Shown piece after piece: positions 9,777 through 21,179 of a DNA stretch of 64,000 nt. Made by a program: the position numbers and the translations under genes. The stretch is from Phytophthora quininea (Eukaryota; Oomycota; Peronosporomycetes; Peronosporales; Peronosporaceae). Each line of letters opens with the position of its first letter. Within the stretch, counting starts at the first letter, position 1. The notes beneath the pieces were generated by a model. It did no database searches. It was not told the DNA's origin and saw only the letters and a program-made list of their open reading frames with translations. The stretch covers positions 1 to 64,000 of the forward strand of contig JAAVTG010000359.1 of the NCBI GenBank assembly GCA_011947345.1. Reading direction: 5' to 3'.

Positions 9777-10403
9777 AGACGAGAGCTATAGAACAAAATG
9801 ATCGACGCACCACAGCCAGCCGTCTGTAGTTGTCCACAGGACACCAGCCATCCTTTTTACGTGAAGGGTAAAAAGTAAATATACTTATTACGGGGCCAAT
9901 TGTAAATTGTACGGTCTTTTCTACTTTCCAATAATCCGTTATTCCGTCAATATAATATTCAATTTATTGTATTTTAATAACTTTTTCCGATCACTGCCTG
10001 CGGGGTTTCCATCTGCCCCGGCAGGAGAGAGAATTGTCTTGCTGTTTACTGCAGTGGCAAACACTTTGCAAGCACTTACCGCAACAGATGCAGCCCCATC
10101 AAGCAAGAGCAGCATGTTGCTCCCGAGCAAACGTCTGGGGGTATCTTCTTTCGACCACAGCAAAAATTAATTGCTACTAGCAAAAACATCGGGTCTGTCG
10201 GAAGTAGTCCGACATGTGTCTCCTTGCAGCGATGGGAGGTCGACCGTCGCGTGGTTGCGCGAGGACGAAAGAGCATGGCCGCGCAGACTGACGAGTTACT
10301 ATTATTTAAACCGCATTGTCGATCAAAACACGAGCACAAGTCACTTTGGATGCCCTTGCGACGGCAGCATCTGACAATACGGAGGAGCCCTAGAACGGCA
10401 CTG
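9777..10403. other. AT-rich flank of the hAT element and intergenic DNA
   Basis: The part from 9850 to 10000 is markedly AT-rich (including ataatattcaatttattg) and probably belongs to the end of the hAT element or to its insertion site. From 10000 to 10403 there is no frame with a recognisable motif. Confidence 0.4.
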
Positions 10404-10838
10404 ATGGCAACGACAGGATTTGCAACGTTTGCTCTGCTTGCTTTTTTGTTTGTCATCTCCTGCTGGCCGGCTGTGAGTGCGATCTCCGTCTCTAATAAAC
10501 AGCTTACGAGCTCATCGGCAACCAGACGATGGCGCTCAACGAACCAGAGGCACATCCGCGGTGGTCAATGTAACGCTATTCAGCACTCACTTACTAGTAC
10601 TTCCAGGATCATTAATCAATTTGCGAGCGGCGTCCACTTCACGTACTCCCAGCCATGGTCAACTGCTTCGTCGTCGTCGCTGCCACGCTTGTTGCGTTTA
10701 CACCCGTCGCCTCTGCTGCCTCCATGCGAGCCGAGGCCGCCGCTATGCCGACTGGCTCGTGGCCCTCCAGCAAGGGCAACGAGTTCTTCACCGAGCCGCA
10801 CCGAGTCAAGAAGGGCGAGGTATTCGACGGCGGCATGA
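10404..10838 (+). CDS. Possible small secreted protein (weak)
   Basis: An ATG at 10404 opens a frame whose first 26 residues look like a signal peptide (hydrophobic core FATFALLAFLFVISCW followed by AVSA). Beyond residue 30 the sequence is basic and Ser/Thr-rich with no motif; there is no RxLR-EER or LFLAK signature. Its 3' third overlaps the pectate lyase start in another frame, so the annotated end is unlikely to be real. It may be a remnant or chance frame in the pectate lyase promoter. Confidence 0.2.
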   Translation: MATTGFATFALLAFLFVISCWPAVSAISVSNKQLTSSSATRRWRSTNQRHIRGGQCNAIQHSLTSTSRIINQFASGVHFTYSQPWSTASSSSLPRLLRLHPSPLLPPCEPRPPLCRLARGPPARATSSSPSRTESRRARYSTAA

Positions 10839-11439
10839 AGACGTTCCAGCGCTCCGACATCTCGTGTGCTGGCCAAACGGAGTCCGGATGGGAGACGTCG
10901 GTCTTCGTCGTGGAGGCCGGTGGCACCCTCAAGAACGTGATCATCGGCAAGAACCAAATGGACGGCGTGCACTGCGAGCAGAGCGGCTGCACGATCCAGA
11001 ACGTGTGGTGGGACGACGTGTGCGAGGACGCGCTGAGTATCAAGGGAGGCTCGGCCGGCAGCGTCTCCAAGGTGATCGGCGGCGGCGCGCGCTCAGCCAG
11101 CGACAAGGTAGTGCAGCACAACGGCCTGGGCACCGTCAGCATCGAGGGCTTCTACGTGCAGGACTTTGGCAAGCTCTACCGCTCATGCGGCACGTGTGGG
11201 CAGGCGCGCAAGGTGGTCATCAAGAACGTGTATGCTGTCAACGGCCGCGTGAGCATCGCCACGGTCAACAAGAACTGGGGCGATCAGGCCACGCTCGAAA
11301 ATGTCAAGATCAAGGGCAAGAAGGTGGCTGTGTGCGCCTGGGGCCAGGGCAAGCTTGGGGAGGCGAGCCGGACGAGGAAGGCTCCGGTCCTTCAGGCTTG
11401 CTCTGCAACTACTCGCCCAGCACCATCACGTACGTCTAG
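10655..11439 (+). CDS. Secreted pectate lyase, PL3 family
   Basis: A signal peptide (MVNCFVVVAATLVAFTPVASA) precedes a PL3 parallel beta-helix domain. Diagnostic blocks are the AGGTLKNVIIGKNQMDGVHC region, WWDDVCEDALSIKG (calcium/catalytic Asp cluster of PL3), HNGLGTVSIEGFYVQDFGKLYRSC and VNKNWGDQAT. Paired cysteines suggest disulphides. The enzyme cleaves de-esterified homogalacturonan by beta-elimination in the plant apoplast. One base is lost near 11345: the natural C-terminus (GGEPDEEGSGPSGLLC to TITYV, stop 11437-11439) is in the next frame, while the uninterrupted frame ends at 11458 with an unrelated tail. About 260 residues when joined, usual for PL3. Confidence 0.88.
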
Positions 11440-11584
11440 GACTAAAAGTAAATGTTGAAGTTGCCTTTATGTAGGTCCACACAACATTCGCGTCAGCATG
11501 CGTCATCGTTCTCGTTCAGAATGGCTACAGTTTCTTCCATGAGATCTGCGTATACATTCCGCAAGTGTTTTCTTACCGGAGGCC

Positions 11585-13109
11585 ATGCTCAAACCGTGGA
11601 CGCTGCTGCCGCGCCTGGACTGGCTGCTGGTGCCCGACGCGCTGCTGCAGCTGCTGATCCTGCGGCCGCTAGAGCTGTATGAGGCGCTGGCCATCCTGCC
11701 CGTGTCCTTCCTGCGGCGCCACGTGCCCGTGTTGGGCGGCGCGCTGGTGGTGCTCATGACGCTGCACGGGATCCTGCTGCGGCTCTTCCTGGAGGTCCTA
11801 CGGGCCGTGTTCGCGCGCGTGACGTACTCGAGAGACCCTAAACTGACTTTCCGCAGCTTTTGGCGCGCTGTGCAGGACCACTACGCCTTCTTGGAGCCCC
11901 GCCAAGTGGACTGGCAGCTGGTGCGTCAGCTCTTCGGAGACGCCATCCAGCAGGGCACGAGCGACGACGATCTGTGGATCGCACTGCAGGAAAGCGTTTC
12001 TCTGTGCGACGACGCGTCGCTGGCGGTGTCCAGAGCAGCAGGAGCGGCAGCGACCGCCAGGACGTTGACTGTCAGAGGCCGCAAACTGCCAACGCAGCAA
12101 GCCGCCACCTTCCAGCTCACGACGCTGGCGCTGCTGGAGAGTCACCACCTGTCTCAAGGAGGCAGGAGAATTGCCAACGAACGACTAGTGTGTGGTATCT
12201 TGAACGCGGAGACGTGTCCTGGCTGGCGGATCGGCTACGTCTGTTTGACGGCCATGCAGGGCTTTGTGGAGTTCCCACTGCCGAGAGTGGACGCTCTCAT
12301 GCCTTCGTGGACGAGAGGACCGACGGGCGGTAAGGAAGCCCAGACGCTACTGGAAGTGGATGGAAAAGCAGGAGCGACGGCACTAGCAGGGAGCTCCGTT
12401 GCGGTACCGGAGATCTACGACTTGGAGTCGATGCGCTGGTCGCTCGAGGCAATCCTACAGGGACTGGGGAGGTCGACGGACTCATTCTGGACCTGCGCTT
12501 CAACCAAGGCGGCGGCTCGCATGCTGCAGCACTGACAGTGGCGTCTTTCTTTGCTGGTGATAACAAGGCGTTGGCATTTTCGACGGACGAGAAGCTGGCT
12601 GGAGCGACGCCGCGATTCTCCAGGAGGAAGAAATACTACATCCCATACACTTCAAGATGCACGCGCTTTCGTGGCCCATTGGCAGTGCTTCAGAGTCAAT
12701 ACACTCGCGGGTAAGCGCTTTGATTGGGTTACGCTGTGTGGGGTATTTGACAACGAGCTAAGTCATGTATGTTGACAGGACCGCGGAGCTGCTGTGCCTG
12801 TCCTTGATGAAGCGTCCGGATACGTGTCGTATTGGCTCTACGACTGCCGGCAGCTTGTCGGCCACCAAGCAGCTGCGCTTGCCAAACTACTGGACAATCG
12901 ACATCCCGCACCAGCGCTGCTTCAGTGCTGACGACGTGCTGTACGAAGGCGTGGGGATCCCTCCCACCGAGGTTGTGCCTGACATGGAAGTGTGCGCAGA
13001 GAAAATGATGAACGGCCATGGGTCCCAAAAGCAGCAAGCCTCCACTCCCACAAATACGGCCTTCGACCCCTGTGTGAGGAAGGCCATCGAGCACATCATG
13101 AACGTCTAA
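11585..13109 (+). CDS. S41-type (C-terminal processing/tricorn-like) peptidase homologue, intron 12711-12778
   Basis: The first about 75 residues are hydrophobic with two likely membrane segments, then a helical region (FRSFWRAVQDHYAF, typical of S41 N-terminal parts). The peptidase fold is recognised from EVDGLILDLRFNQGGGSHAAA, the oxyanion-strand block of S41. One base is lost near 12463, just before it. An intron at 12711-12778 (GTAAGC...GACAG) joins to TAELLCLSLMKRPDTCRIG and STTAGSLS. In active S41 enzymes the catalytic Ser lies in T-x-S-x-A-E; here the spliced product reads T-R-G-T-A-E, so the Ser position is Gly. It may be a non-proteolytic relative, or the splice/base calls may be off by a few bases. 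Confidence 0.7.
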
Positions 13110-13236
13110 GACGTCTGGCAGCTATTGTATATTTCGTGAGGTTGGTATTTATTTAATGTCTTGCGACCTCAGATCGAGTTGTGTTTCAAGTGTGCTGGGG
13201 GACTGTATTAGCCGCAATCTCTACTACGATCCCTAC

Positions 13237-14489
13237 TCAATATGACATTGGCTGCGCCTGTGTTGCCTCGGCCGTCGCTCCAGTCGAGGCCGATCCAGCG
13301 GAGTACAAATAGTGATACATTTGATCGTGCAAACGAACGTGGTTCCGCGACACGATGGAGGTGCCGTCCAGACGAACTGACAAAACAGCGAAAAGTTAGT
13401 CACAGGACAGAAAGAGAAGCCAACTTCCTCACCTTCCAGGTCGATATCGTAACTGAATTTCTTGTTGGCCACAAAGTGGAGATTGCCGCTGACGCTCTGG
13501 GAAGCGTTGACAGCAATGGGGGTGGAGAGCAAGAGACGACACTGGTACCAGTGTGTTCCAGGGTCGTGTGGCGCCGTACTGAGCACCACCCGCGCGTCGG
13601 TGCCCAAGAAGTCGACTGTAAACCAACACCCCAGTCCGTGCATGATGGCCGTGCGCTCCACCACGAAGTGGAACGGGAAGTCGAACTCGTCGAGCTGCTG
13701 TTTGGTCACCTCTGCAAAGTCCAGCACATGCTCGGCCGGATGCGAGCTCAGCAAAATCTCGGGCGGGAAATAGCCGACCACTGGCTGCGAGAAGTGGTTC
13801 TCGATGGCTCTCGCTCTCAGACTCGACAGATTGACGCCGTAGAAGTCCTGCTGCTGCCAAAAAGCCACCTTGGCCATCTGCTCGCGATAAATACTGTCGT
13901 CTGAGAACGGTGCCATGAACATGGTGCCCGTGGATGGGAACATCTTGAAGCCGGGCGTCGGTCGGCGCCACTTGTTGCCGGCGCTGACGAATGTCTCGAG
14001 CATGCGCTCGTGCACGAGGAAGAAACCCATGGGCTCGGACACCACCGTATCCACCTGCTCGGGCAGCTGCACGTCCTCCATCTTGCCTTGGATCACAGTG
14101 ATGCGGTCGCTCAGGCCGTTGGCCGCTACCAGCTCCCGCGCGCACTCGGCCATGTTGCTCAGCTCCACCGCGTAGACCTTGCGGGCGCCGGCCTTGACGG
14201 CGAAGAAGGCCAGGATGCCCGAACCGGTGCCCACGTCCAGCACCACCTTGTCGCGGAAGTCGCTCGGGTTGGCCAGCATGGCGCGCTCGTACGTGCTGGT
14301 GCGGACGTGGTCCTGCAGCATGTTCTGCTGGTGCAGTAGCATGCCGTAGTACTGCGAGAATGGATTATCCTCGTCCGCTGCGTCGTTGGCGTCTTTGGCT
14401 GGAGGTTCAGAGGCCGCGACTTGGCTGCTGGGCTTGCGCCACGCCTCCGTGTCCTCCATCGCGCTCTCCACGGGCTGCTGCTGCTCCAT
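13237..14489 (-). CDS. Type I protein arginine methyltransferase, CARM1/PRMT4-like, intron 13377-13432
   Basis: The ATG at 14489 starts an acidic leader, then the PRMT core: YYGMLLHQQNMLQD, AdoMet motif I VLDVGTGSGILAFFA, the VYAVELS post-I acid, the double-E loop SEPMGFFLVHERMLE (both Glu present) and the THW loop in DPGTHWYQC. The SEPMG form and loop spacing fit CARM1/PRMT4. A 56-base intron (donor at 13432, acceptor at 13377) removes an in-frame readthrough and joins DLE to VRLDGTSIVSRNHVRL, ending QPMSY with TGA at 13237-13239. It makes asymmetric dimethylarginine on histone and RNA-binding targets in nucleus and cytoplasm. No frame breaks, unlike its neighbours. About 399 aa. Confidence 0.93.
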
Positions 14490-15383
14490 TGGCGCGTCGG
14501 ATCGGATCTGATTGGATGGCTACAATTGAGACGAATATTGTATTGTATTGTGAACGCGTTTCGCGAGCCGTCTCGCCACCGAAGTAGCTCAACTTCCGCA
14601 TGCGTCGGGTATTCTCTCTCGTCTACTATGTATTCTCTCAACCGGAGTCCGTCTATCGGCGCGTGCGCTAATAGCCCGTCGGTGAGGTCTTTCCAGCCTT
14701 GTGGATCTTGGGCACATAATCGTAGCAGGTTGAGATGAATACAATGCACAAATTGACGCTCGATCTCGTCGCGCATTGCACGCAGCGTTGAGACTCTCGA
14801 GCTAAGACTTGCCGCGGGACACACGACAGCGATGGCTCTGCTGTAGAGCGGTTAGCATTTTTAACTGTCTCACTGCTGAGCCTCACGGCTAAGAAGACAC
14901 TGGGGCCCAGTCCCCAGTCTGCTGGGGAGAACCATTATTGTTCGATCACGGGGTACAAACAGCATGAAGGCAGCTCCTGACAAGAGCACAACCACGAGTT
15001 CTTAGCGTTGTGGAGGCGTATCGCACTCTGCTGCCTTCCGCGTCACAGCAAAGAGCAATAACCCGTTTCAATTTGTTGTGCTATTAAATAACTTCATTTA
15101 GTATATTTTGCACGCGATTGCTGTTGTAACGCCCTGCTGACTAGTTCAGCATACTGAAACAGGTTGAATCGAGCCGTTTTCTGTTCGACAGCAGGCATAC
15201 AGAACGGCACACTCACGCCACCATGCCTATCTGTGCGGAGCTTCCGGAGGCTGTGCAGACGCCTTGGCATCGTCATTGGATGGACTTTCGGTGCTGGCAC
15301 TCCCCATTTTCCTGTCTAGCAACAAGGAGAATCCCCTACAGATACACTAGCAGCGCTAGTATAAGCTTCAAGGCCGCTCCAAA
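14490..15383. other. Intergenic region between PRMT and GH17 genes
   Basis: About 890 bases. On the minus strand an ATG at 14776 opens a frame with protein-like composition (MRDEIERQFVHCIHLNLLRL, then WKDLTDGLLAHAP) that runs into the PRMT 5' region; it could be a remnant or an unrecognised small exon, but has no family signal. The rest (14890-15380) shows no gene. Confidence 0.35.
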
Positions 15384-16806
15384 ATGAAGCTCTTCTTCCC
15401 CACCGTTTTGGCTTCGGCCGTGCTGCTGCTCTCGGCGGTGCTGACGCTCTCAACGTCAAGATGCCCGGCGTCAACTACAACTCTCGGAAGGGACCGGACT
15501 GGGCTCTCGACAACCAAAAGTGCAAATCTGCTTCGGAGGTACAGAAGGACATGCTCGCGCTCAAGGGCGTCACCGACAAGGTCCGCATCTACTCGCTGGT
15601 GGACTGCGACCAGGGTACTCTCGTACTCCCCGCTGCCAAGAGCGCTGGTCTCCAGGTGCATTTGGGTATCTGGACGACCAACAGCCACGACTACCTGCTG
15701 CAGGAGAAGAACAAGCTTGCGGGACTTATCGACAGTGGACTTGTCGACAACAATATCATCGGACTTCACGTCGGAAGTGAGACCATCTATCGTGAGGAGA
15801 TTTCAGCAGACACGGCCATCAGCTACCTCAACGAGATCCGCGACTACATTCGCAGTCGTGGTCTGCAAACCCCGTGACGATCGCTGATGTGATCGACGTC
15901 TACTACGCCAATCAACAGCTCATCGACGCCGTCGACTACATCTCCGTCAACCAGTTCTCCTTTTGGGAGCGATCGGACGTTAACGAGGGCGCCGCCGTCA
16001 CGCTCGACCGGCTCAAGAACCTCCGTGTGGTCGCTGCCCAGAAGAACAAGAAGATCGTCATCTCCGAGGTGGGCTGGAGCTCGGGCGGCTCGGACCCCGC
16101 GGCCAGCGTGGCGTCTCCCGAGAACCAGGCCAAGTTCTTCTCGGACTTCTTCCAGATGGCTCGCTCGCACAACTTCGACTACTACTGGTACGTCGCGTTC
16201 GACTCCAAGTGGCGCGTGTCGAACGGCGGCAAGGAAGTGGAGGCGGACTTTGGCGTGTTCCAGGAGGACGACAACATGAAGAGCAACTTCCAGGGTCTCA
16301 CCATCGGTTGGAAAGATCCTCGTGCGATCCGGAACGCTGGCACTAATTTGATGCTGTCGGAGAATGGAGGCGAGGTTTACATGTCGGCCAAGTCGAACGA
16401 TTGGCTCGTGCAGGAGCAGCAGGTTTGGTTCTTCGACTCGGCGACTCAGCAGGTTCGCTCCAAGAGCAGCGACCGCTGCCTTGACGCCTACCAGGCTTGG
16501 GATGGCGGCATCGTTCACGTGTACCGCTGCATGGATAACGAGGCCAACCAGAAGTGGACGTTTGAGAGCTCGACGGGCAAGCTGAAGCACGCAACGCACC
16601 AGGGCTTCTGCCTTGACCAGGACCCTGCGCAGAACAACAAGCTGCAGCTTTACGGGTGCTCGCCGAACAACCCAACCAGCAATGGAGCGTTCTTGACCCG
16701 GCCAACATCTAAGGCGCTTTGGCATCGGAAAAATGCTCAGCCTGAGACTGATTATAAGCTTGAATTGCACGAACTTAATGGTTTTCAGCGCATGTTCATG
16801 CTGTAA
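15384..16806 (+). CDS. Secreted GH17 endo-1,3-beta-glucanase with C-terminal ricin-B lectin domain
   Basis: The signal peptide starts at ATG 15384 (MKLFFPTVLASAVLLLSAVL). The GH17 barrel begins PGVNYNSRKGPDWA; the acid/base Glu is in GLHVGSE and the nucleophile in ISEVGWSSGG, with WYVAFDSKWR near the barrel end. A beta-trefoil ricin-B domain follows, with CLDAYQAWDGGIVHVYRC and NQKW (QxW motif) and a second subdomain FCLDQDPAQNNKLQLYGC. It should hydrolyse beta-1,3-glucan in the apoplast or in the oomycete wall, the lectin aiding binding. Two one-base losses break the frame: near 15445 after the signal peptide, and near 15868 (A lost in CAAACCCC, which otherwise reads GLQNPVTIADV). About 470 residues when joined. 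Confidence 0.85.
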
Positions 16807-17002
16807 GATCGTCGTTAGCGTAGCGTTGAAGTTTTGCTGTTAGCAACAAACAACGATGCGTACAACTTTGAGAAATATCCAGCCGAGCAGTCTAGCAGAT
16901 TAGAACCTACCCCATTGTTGGCGATGTCAATGCGTTCGTGTTTGGTCACCATCGCTTTGGGGACAGGCTGATGATCTCGATCGGAAGTGATCTTCACCAG
17001 GT

Positions 17003-17106
17003 CTCAACCAGAAGCGGAGCTACGACGTCGCCAACCAGTTGGTCAAGCACGCGGGCTTCTGTCTGGCCTTCGACAACCTCAACAATAAGCTGCTGCAGCT
17101 GAAGGA
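17003..17106 (+). pseudogene. Remnant of a ricin-B lectin repeat
   Basis: The short frame LVKHAGFCLAFDNLNNKLLQL resembles the last ricin subdomain of the upstream GH17 protein (KHATHQGFCLDQDPAQNNKLQLY): same HxGFCL, NNKL and LQL spacing. No GH17 catalytic part adjoins it. The rest of 16807-17208 shows no other feature; 17110-17208 includes the PLAA 5' region. Confidence 0.45.
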
Positions 17107-17208
17107 CCGGCGACAGCATCGAAGCCTCAACTTCAACTTGTCGAAACCTGTGAATAAGCATAACTCCTTTTTCACAGTCTCAGTTTCCGAAGTATCTTCC
17201 CTGGCAAA

Positions 17209-19973
17209 ATGTGCACAACTTATGTCGTCAACTGCGAGCTGCGTGGGCACGAGGGCGCTGTACGTATCGCTCTCTCGTTGATCTCCTCTTCTTCCTCTTC
17301 ATCTCGTCTGTCTGCTCATGCAACTCCTGTGGCGTGTCTCCTCTGTAGGTCCGATGCATCGCATCCTTAGCCAGCGACTTGCTCGTGACCGGCGCCATGG
17401 ACTCTGTGGCTCGCGTGTGGCTTCGCGACGCCAGCTCTCCCCTCGGAACCTTCACACCCATGGACAGCGCCACCATCTTCGACCACGAGCACTGGGTCAC
17501 GGCCAGTGTGGCACTCTCGGGTGGAGGCTTCGCTACTGGGAGTATGGACAAGCGCATTAGACTCTTTGACGCTCAGGGACAACGCACGGGGCTGCTGCAG
17601 GGCCACGAGGGTGGCGTCATCTCATTGTCTACCTCTGCAGACGGCAAGTTGTTGCTGTCCGGGAGCTGGGACGGCACCGCCAGAGTCTGGGACCTGGCAA
17701 CGCAGCAGTGTCTGCAGGTTTTGCCTGGACACGAGAACGGCGTCTGTGTGCTGGGGCTCCCTGATGGGAGTTTGGTCACGGGGTCTACAGGGCAGCAGGT
17801 TGGCAATACTGTGGCGGACTTCAAGCTGCGCTTCTGGGAAAAAGAGATCTACGCGCTGACCAAAACGCTGACAGACCACCAAGGCCCCATCCGCCAGTTG
17901 GCGCTCGTGCCGGACATTGGCTTCGCGAGCTGCTCAAATGACGGGTCGATGAAACTGCGAACGCTGGATGGCACAGTAGTGGCGAGTATGGAGCACCCAT
18001 TGAATGCAGAGGGGAAGCCTGGGTTCGTGCTTGGTGTCGCTGTCCTGAGCAATGGGTTCTTGGTGTCGGCGAGTGAAGACAGCACGGCGCGCGTGTGGTC
18101 ACGCGATGGGGCGTTGGTGCAGACGGTGGAGCATCCCGGCGGTCTCTGGTGCGTCGCTGCACTACCCAACGGCGACTTCGCGACAGGATGCGAAGACAAA
18201 GTTGTGCGTGTATTCACACACGATGCCACTCGTGCAGATCCGGATACAGTGGCGGCTTTTCAGGCTGCTGTGGAAGAAGCTCGAATTTCTAGGCAGCGTG
18301 GCCCTAGCGGCGTTGAGATCGAGTCTCTGCCTGATTATGATCAACGTGCTAGCGTCAATGGCAACTCTGACGGCCAGATTCAGATGTTCCGTCGCGGGAC
18401 GAAGGCGTGGGCGTGCCAGTGGAGCGGCCCTTCAAGGACCTGGATCGATGTACGTTGCCACTGGTTTTTGAGATGTTGTGTTTGTAAAAGATTAACTAGC
18501 ATTTCTCGCTGCTTTAGATCGGCGAGGTGACTGGCACAGGCGGCGGTGGAGTTGTCGACGGCGAGGCGTACGATATGGTGATTCCCGTAGAAATTGAGTT
18601 GCCAGGCGGCTTGAAGAAGCTCGAGATCGGCTACAACCAGGGCCAGAACCCGTTTGCAGTAGCCCAAACATTCATCGACAAGCACTCTCTCGACCAGGCA
18701 TATCTGCGAGAGATTGCAGACTACATCACCCAACGTGCCAACGAGTACCGCCCGCCTGTATTAGGAAACGACGACAACGTCAGTGCTGCCTCCACCGGCA
18801 CAACTTCGGATGCGCCTGTTGCTAATAGCACTCCTAAGTACAGGTACTTCCCAGTGGTACGTGGTTGGAACTGCTCTTTGAATTGACTTGTGACACTAAT
18901 TGCAGGGAGTGTTGTTTGTAGTCGGGGTTCAACACCTTCGAAACCACCAAAATCTCCAAGCTGATGAGCATGCTGCGCCAGTTCAACGACAAATTGAAAG
19001 AGGCTGGGGTATGTGGTTGATGCTCGACAGTAAACGTGGCTGAAGTTTAACTTCTGGAACGATTCTCCATTTGCTAGGAACCGACTGCACTCGTCGACTC
19101 GCAGTTGATTGCGTTGGAGCAAATCGTGCACACCGTCCAGGATACAGCGTTCTACCACTCGAGCACCTTTGCTCCTGCAGAGATCACCACATTGAGGAGC
19201 GCAATTGAAAAGTGGCCAGCCAAGTTTGCTTTTCCGGCATTGGATCTACTCCGGCTTGTGCTGGTACACCCACAGGGCCCCAACACGCTGGGCGATGCTG
19301 CTCTAGACGCTCTGGCCACTCAGGTGCTGAGCTTGGGACTGCAAGCAGGCCCAAAGAGGGAAACGATGCGATTCCCTCGGCAACCCGCATGTTGTCACTG
19401 CGAGTACTCGCCAACATGTTCCTGCTTGATGCGTCGCGGAAGGCTGTCGTGGCTCACAAGAGCGACGTGCTGAGCAAACTGCCTTCGTTCCAGGCATTCC
19501 ACAACAAACTCGTGGCGCTCAGTCTCGCGACGGTCTTGCTCAAGTAAGTATGCGTTCTTGGTGTTGCTGTTGTCAAGACTAACCATATTCCTCGTACGAA
19601 TGCTCAGCTTTGCTCGCGTGGAAGCCGCTACCCCTGGCACGTTATCGCCAGACGATCAGATTGTGGTGGTCTCGTTGGCTGCAGACCTTCTCAATGGCGC
19701 GTACACCGTCCAGGAGCTGGGAGATGACATGATCCTGCGATCGCTCGTTGCCATCGGCACGTTGGTACGCTCGCTACACATCACGCTCGGCACAATTGCA
19801 ATGGCATCTCTTACCCGTCTAGTTGTTAACACTTGTAGGCTCTCGTGGGCGATGCACAGGCGAAGGAAGCGGCAGGGATCCACATCTCCATCTTCGTTGC
19901 GGCAAAGGCCAGTCAAGTCTCATCCCCAGCAGTGCAAGAATGCCTGGCAGAGCTTCAGCAGCTCCTCGGCTAG
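17209..19973 (+). CDS. PLAA/Doa1/Ufd3: WD40-PFU-PUL ubiquitin and Cdc48 cofactor, seven exons
   Basis: Exons 17209-17259, 17349-18449, 18518-18856, 18922-19008, 19078-19543, 19608-19764 and 19839-19973, all GT-AG. The N-terminal WD40 propeller has seven blades (CELRGHEGAVRC, SWDGTARVWD, SEDSTARVWS and so on). The PFU ubiquitin-binding domain follows (VEIELPGGLKKLEIGYNQGQNP, then FIDKHSLDQAYLREIADYI). The PUL domain, which binds the Cdc48/p97 tail, covers FNTFETTKISKLMSMLRQFN to the end. Only one break was found: a base is missing near 19352 in exon 5, after which the frame resumes EGNDAIPSATRMLSLRVLANMF. The protein works with Cdc48 in ubiquitin homeostasis and protein sorting. Confidence 0.93.
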
Positions 19974-20442
19974 ATAGAAGGTGGCTACGACCAGCATGGC
20001 GTGTGTCGCTGGCAGATCGTCTTGGGACTCTTTGAAGAAGAGCACCGACCGGCTTCACTTCTGATCTTTGGGCGATACATGAGGTATTGGTTTTCAATGG
20101 ACACGGAAGAAAACTGCGTGGTGGTGGTCGGGTGCATGTCACCTCTACAAATGTTGTTGTTTGTTTTTGTTTTATGTTTCTCTCATGCAGAAATGAGCAA
20201 AATAAATAATCGGAATACTGGAGAGGCCGTCGTTGCTGTGCTTCTTCTGCAGGCATGGTGGGGGATGGATAGATAGATGCCCACGGGGTCGAGTGGCGAC
20301 GCTTGTTTTTATCAGCTGGGGGATGTCGGAGCTTTTTTCTTCTTGAGCTGGACTGGACGTTGACGCTGCTACTGCGTCGTTGCTGTGATGTTTTTGTGTG
20401 TTTTTGACCGGGGAAACAGAGACAAGGCATCGTCTCCTCAGC
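19974..20442. other. Convergent 3' region
   Basis: PLAA and the next gene converge here. The sequence is AT- and T-rich (tgttgtttgtttttgttttatg) with pieces that look like 3' UTR; no gene or RNA is visible. Confidence 0.4.
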
Positions 20443-21179
20443 TCACGAGCCCGTGTAACTGCCCGAGCGAGACACGGCCGAGTTGATGACCAGGTCGTTG
20501 AAGCGCACTTGCATGGGCGAGGACACGTCCAGGCTGCGGCGGCAGAACATGTTGGGCCCACTGGCCCACGACTTGGACGACGACGACGACGAGCAGGACT
20601 GAGCCTGATCTTTGCCGCAGCTACGGCCTAGCGCCGCGTCGCCGGGCCAGTTGATGGGCTGGAACTTGGAGTGCGGAATGTTGATGCTGGCCGAGCGCAG
20701 CGGCCCCTGTCCGCCTTCATCTCGAGCTCGGGGACCTCCTGGGGAAGCTCCCACTGGCGCTGCAGCGACAGGTTGCCCATGAGGCAGGCGGGCGCCGTGA
20801 TGGAGCGCTCGTAGGCGTCTGAGCGCAGGCGCTTGGGCGTGGGGCGCACGGCCGTGGCCAGCACGTTGGGGCGCTCCCAGGTCTTGCGCTTGCGGCCCGC
20901 GGGCAGTTTCTCCTCGACAAAGTCCGCACGCTCCAACTCGTCCTGGTCGTCGTCGCGGCTGCGCTTGCGTGCGTCCTTGGCGGCGCGGTGCTCGAGCACG
21001 GCCGCCATGGGGTTGGCCGGGCGCTCGAAGGACATGCCGTCGATGGAGTGGAAGATCTGCGAGCCGCCGCTGTGCAGTCGCGGCGAGAGGTCGTCGTCCT
21101 CGTGCTCCTCGAAGGCGAACATGAGCTCCTCATCCTCGCCCTCGCTCAAGTCCGCTGCTCGGTGCTCATACTCGCTCAT
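20443..21179 (-). CDS. Unknown acidic, probably nuclear protein
   Basis: The ATG at 21179 starts an acidic leader (MSEYEHRAADLSEGEDEELMFAFEEHEDD). Then come a conserved-looking patch (GGSQIFHSIDGMSFERPANPM), a basic segment with nuclear-localisation character (KDARKRSRDDD, AGRKRKTWERP, TPKRLRSD) and, after a one-base loss near 20720, a C-terminus with INIPHSKFQPINWPGD, a run of eight Ser and FCRRSLDVSSPMQVRFND. I do not recognise the family. The second part is in the next frame and only makes sense if one base is restored. About 244 residues. Confidence 0.6.

Noticed and set aside
10477..10655. Upstream extension of the pectate lyase
   Set aside because: The frame holding the natural C-terminus continues upstream only by chance; the signal peptide starts at 10655 in the main frame.
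13242..13904. 220-codon plus-strand frame opposite the PRMT gene
   Set aside because: The minus strand encodes all conserved PRMT motifs; this frame has none.
15844..16770. 308-codon minus-strand frame opposite the GH17 gene
   Set aside because: Antisense shadow; the sense strand has GH17 catalytic Glu residues and ricin motifs.
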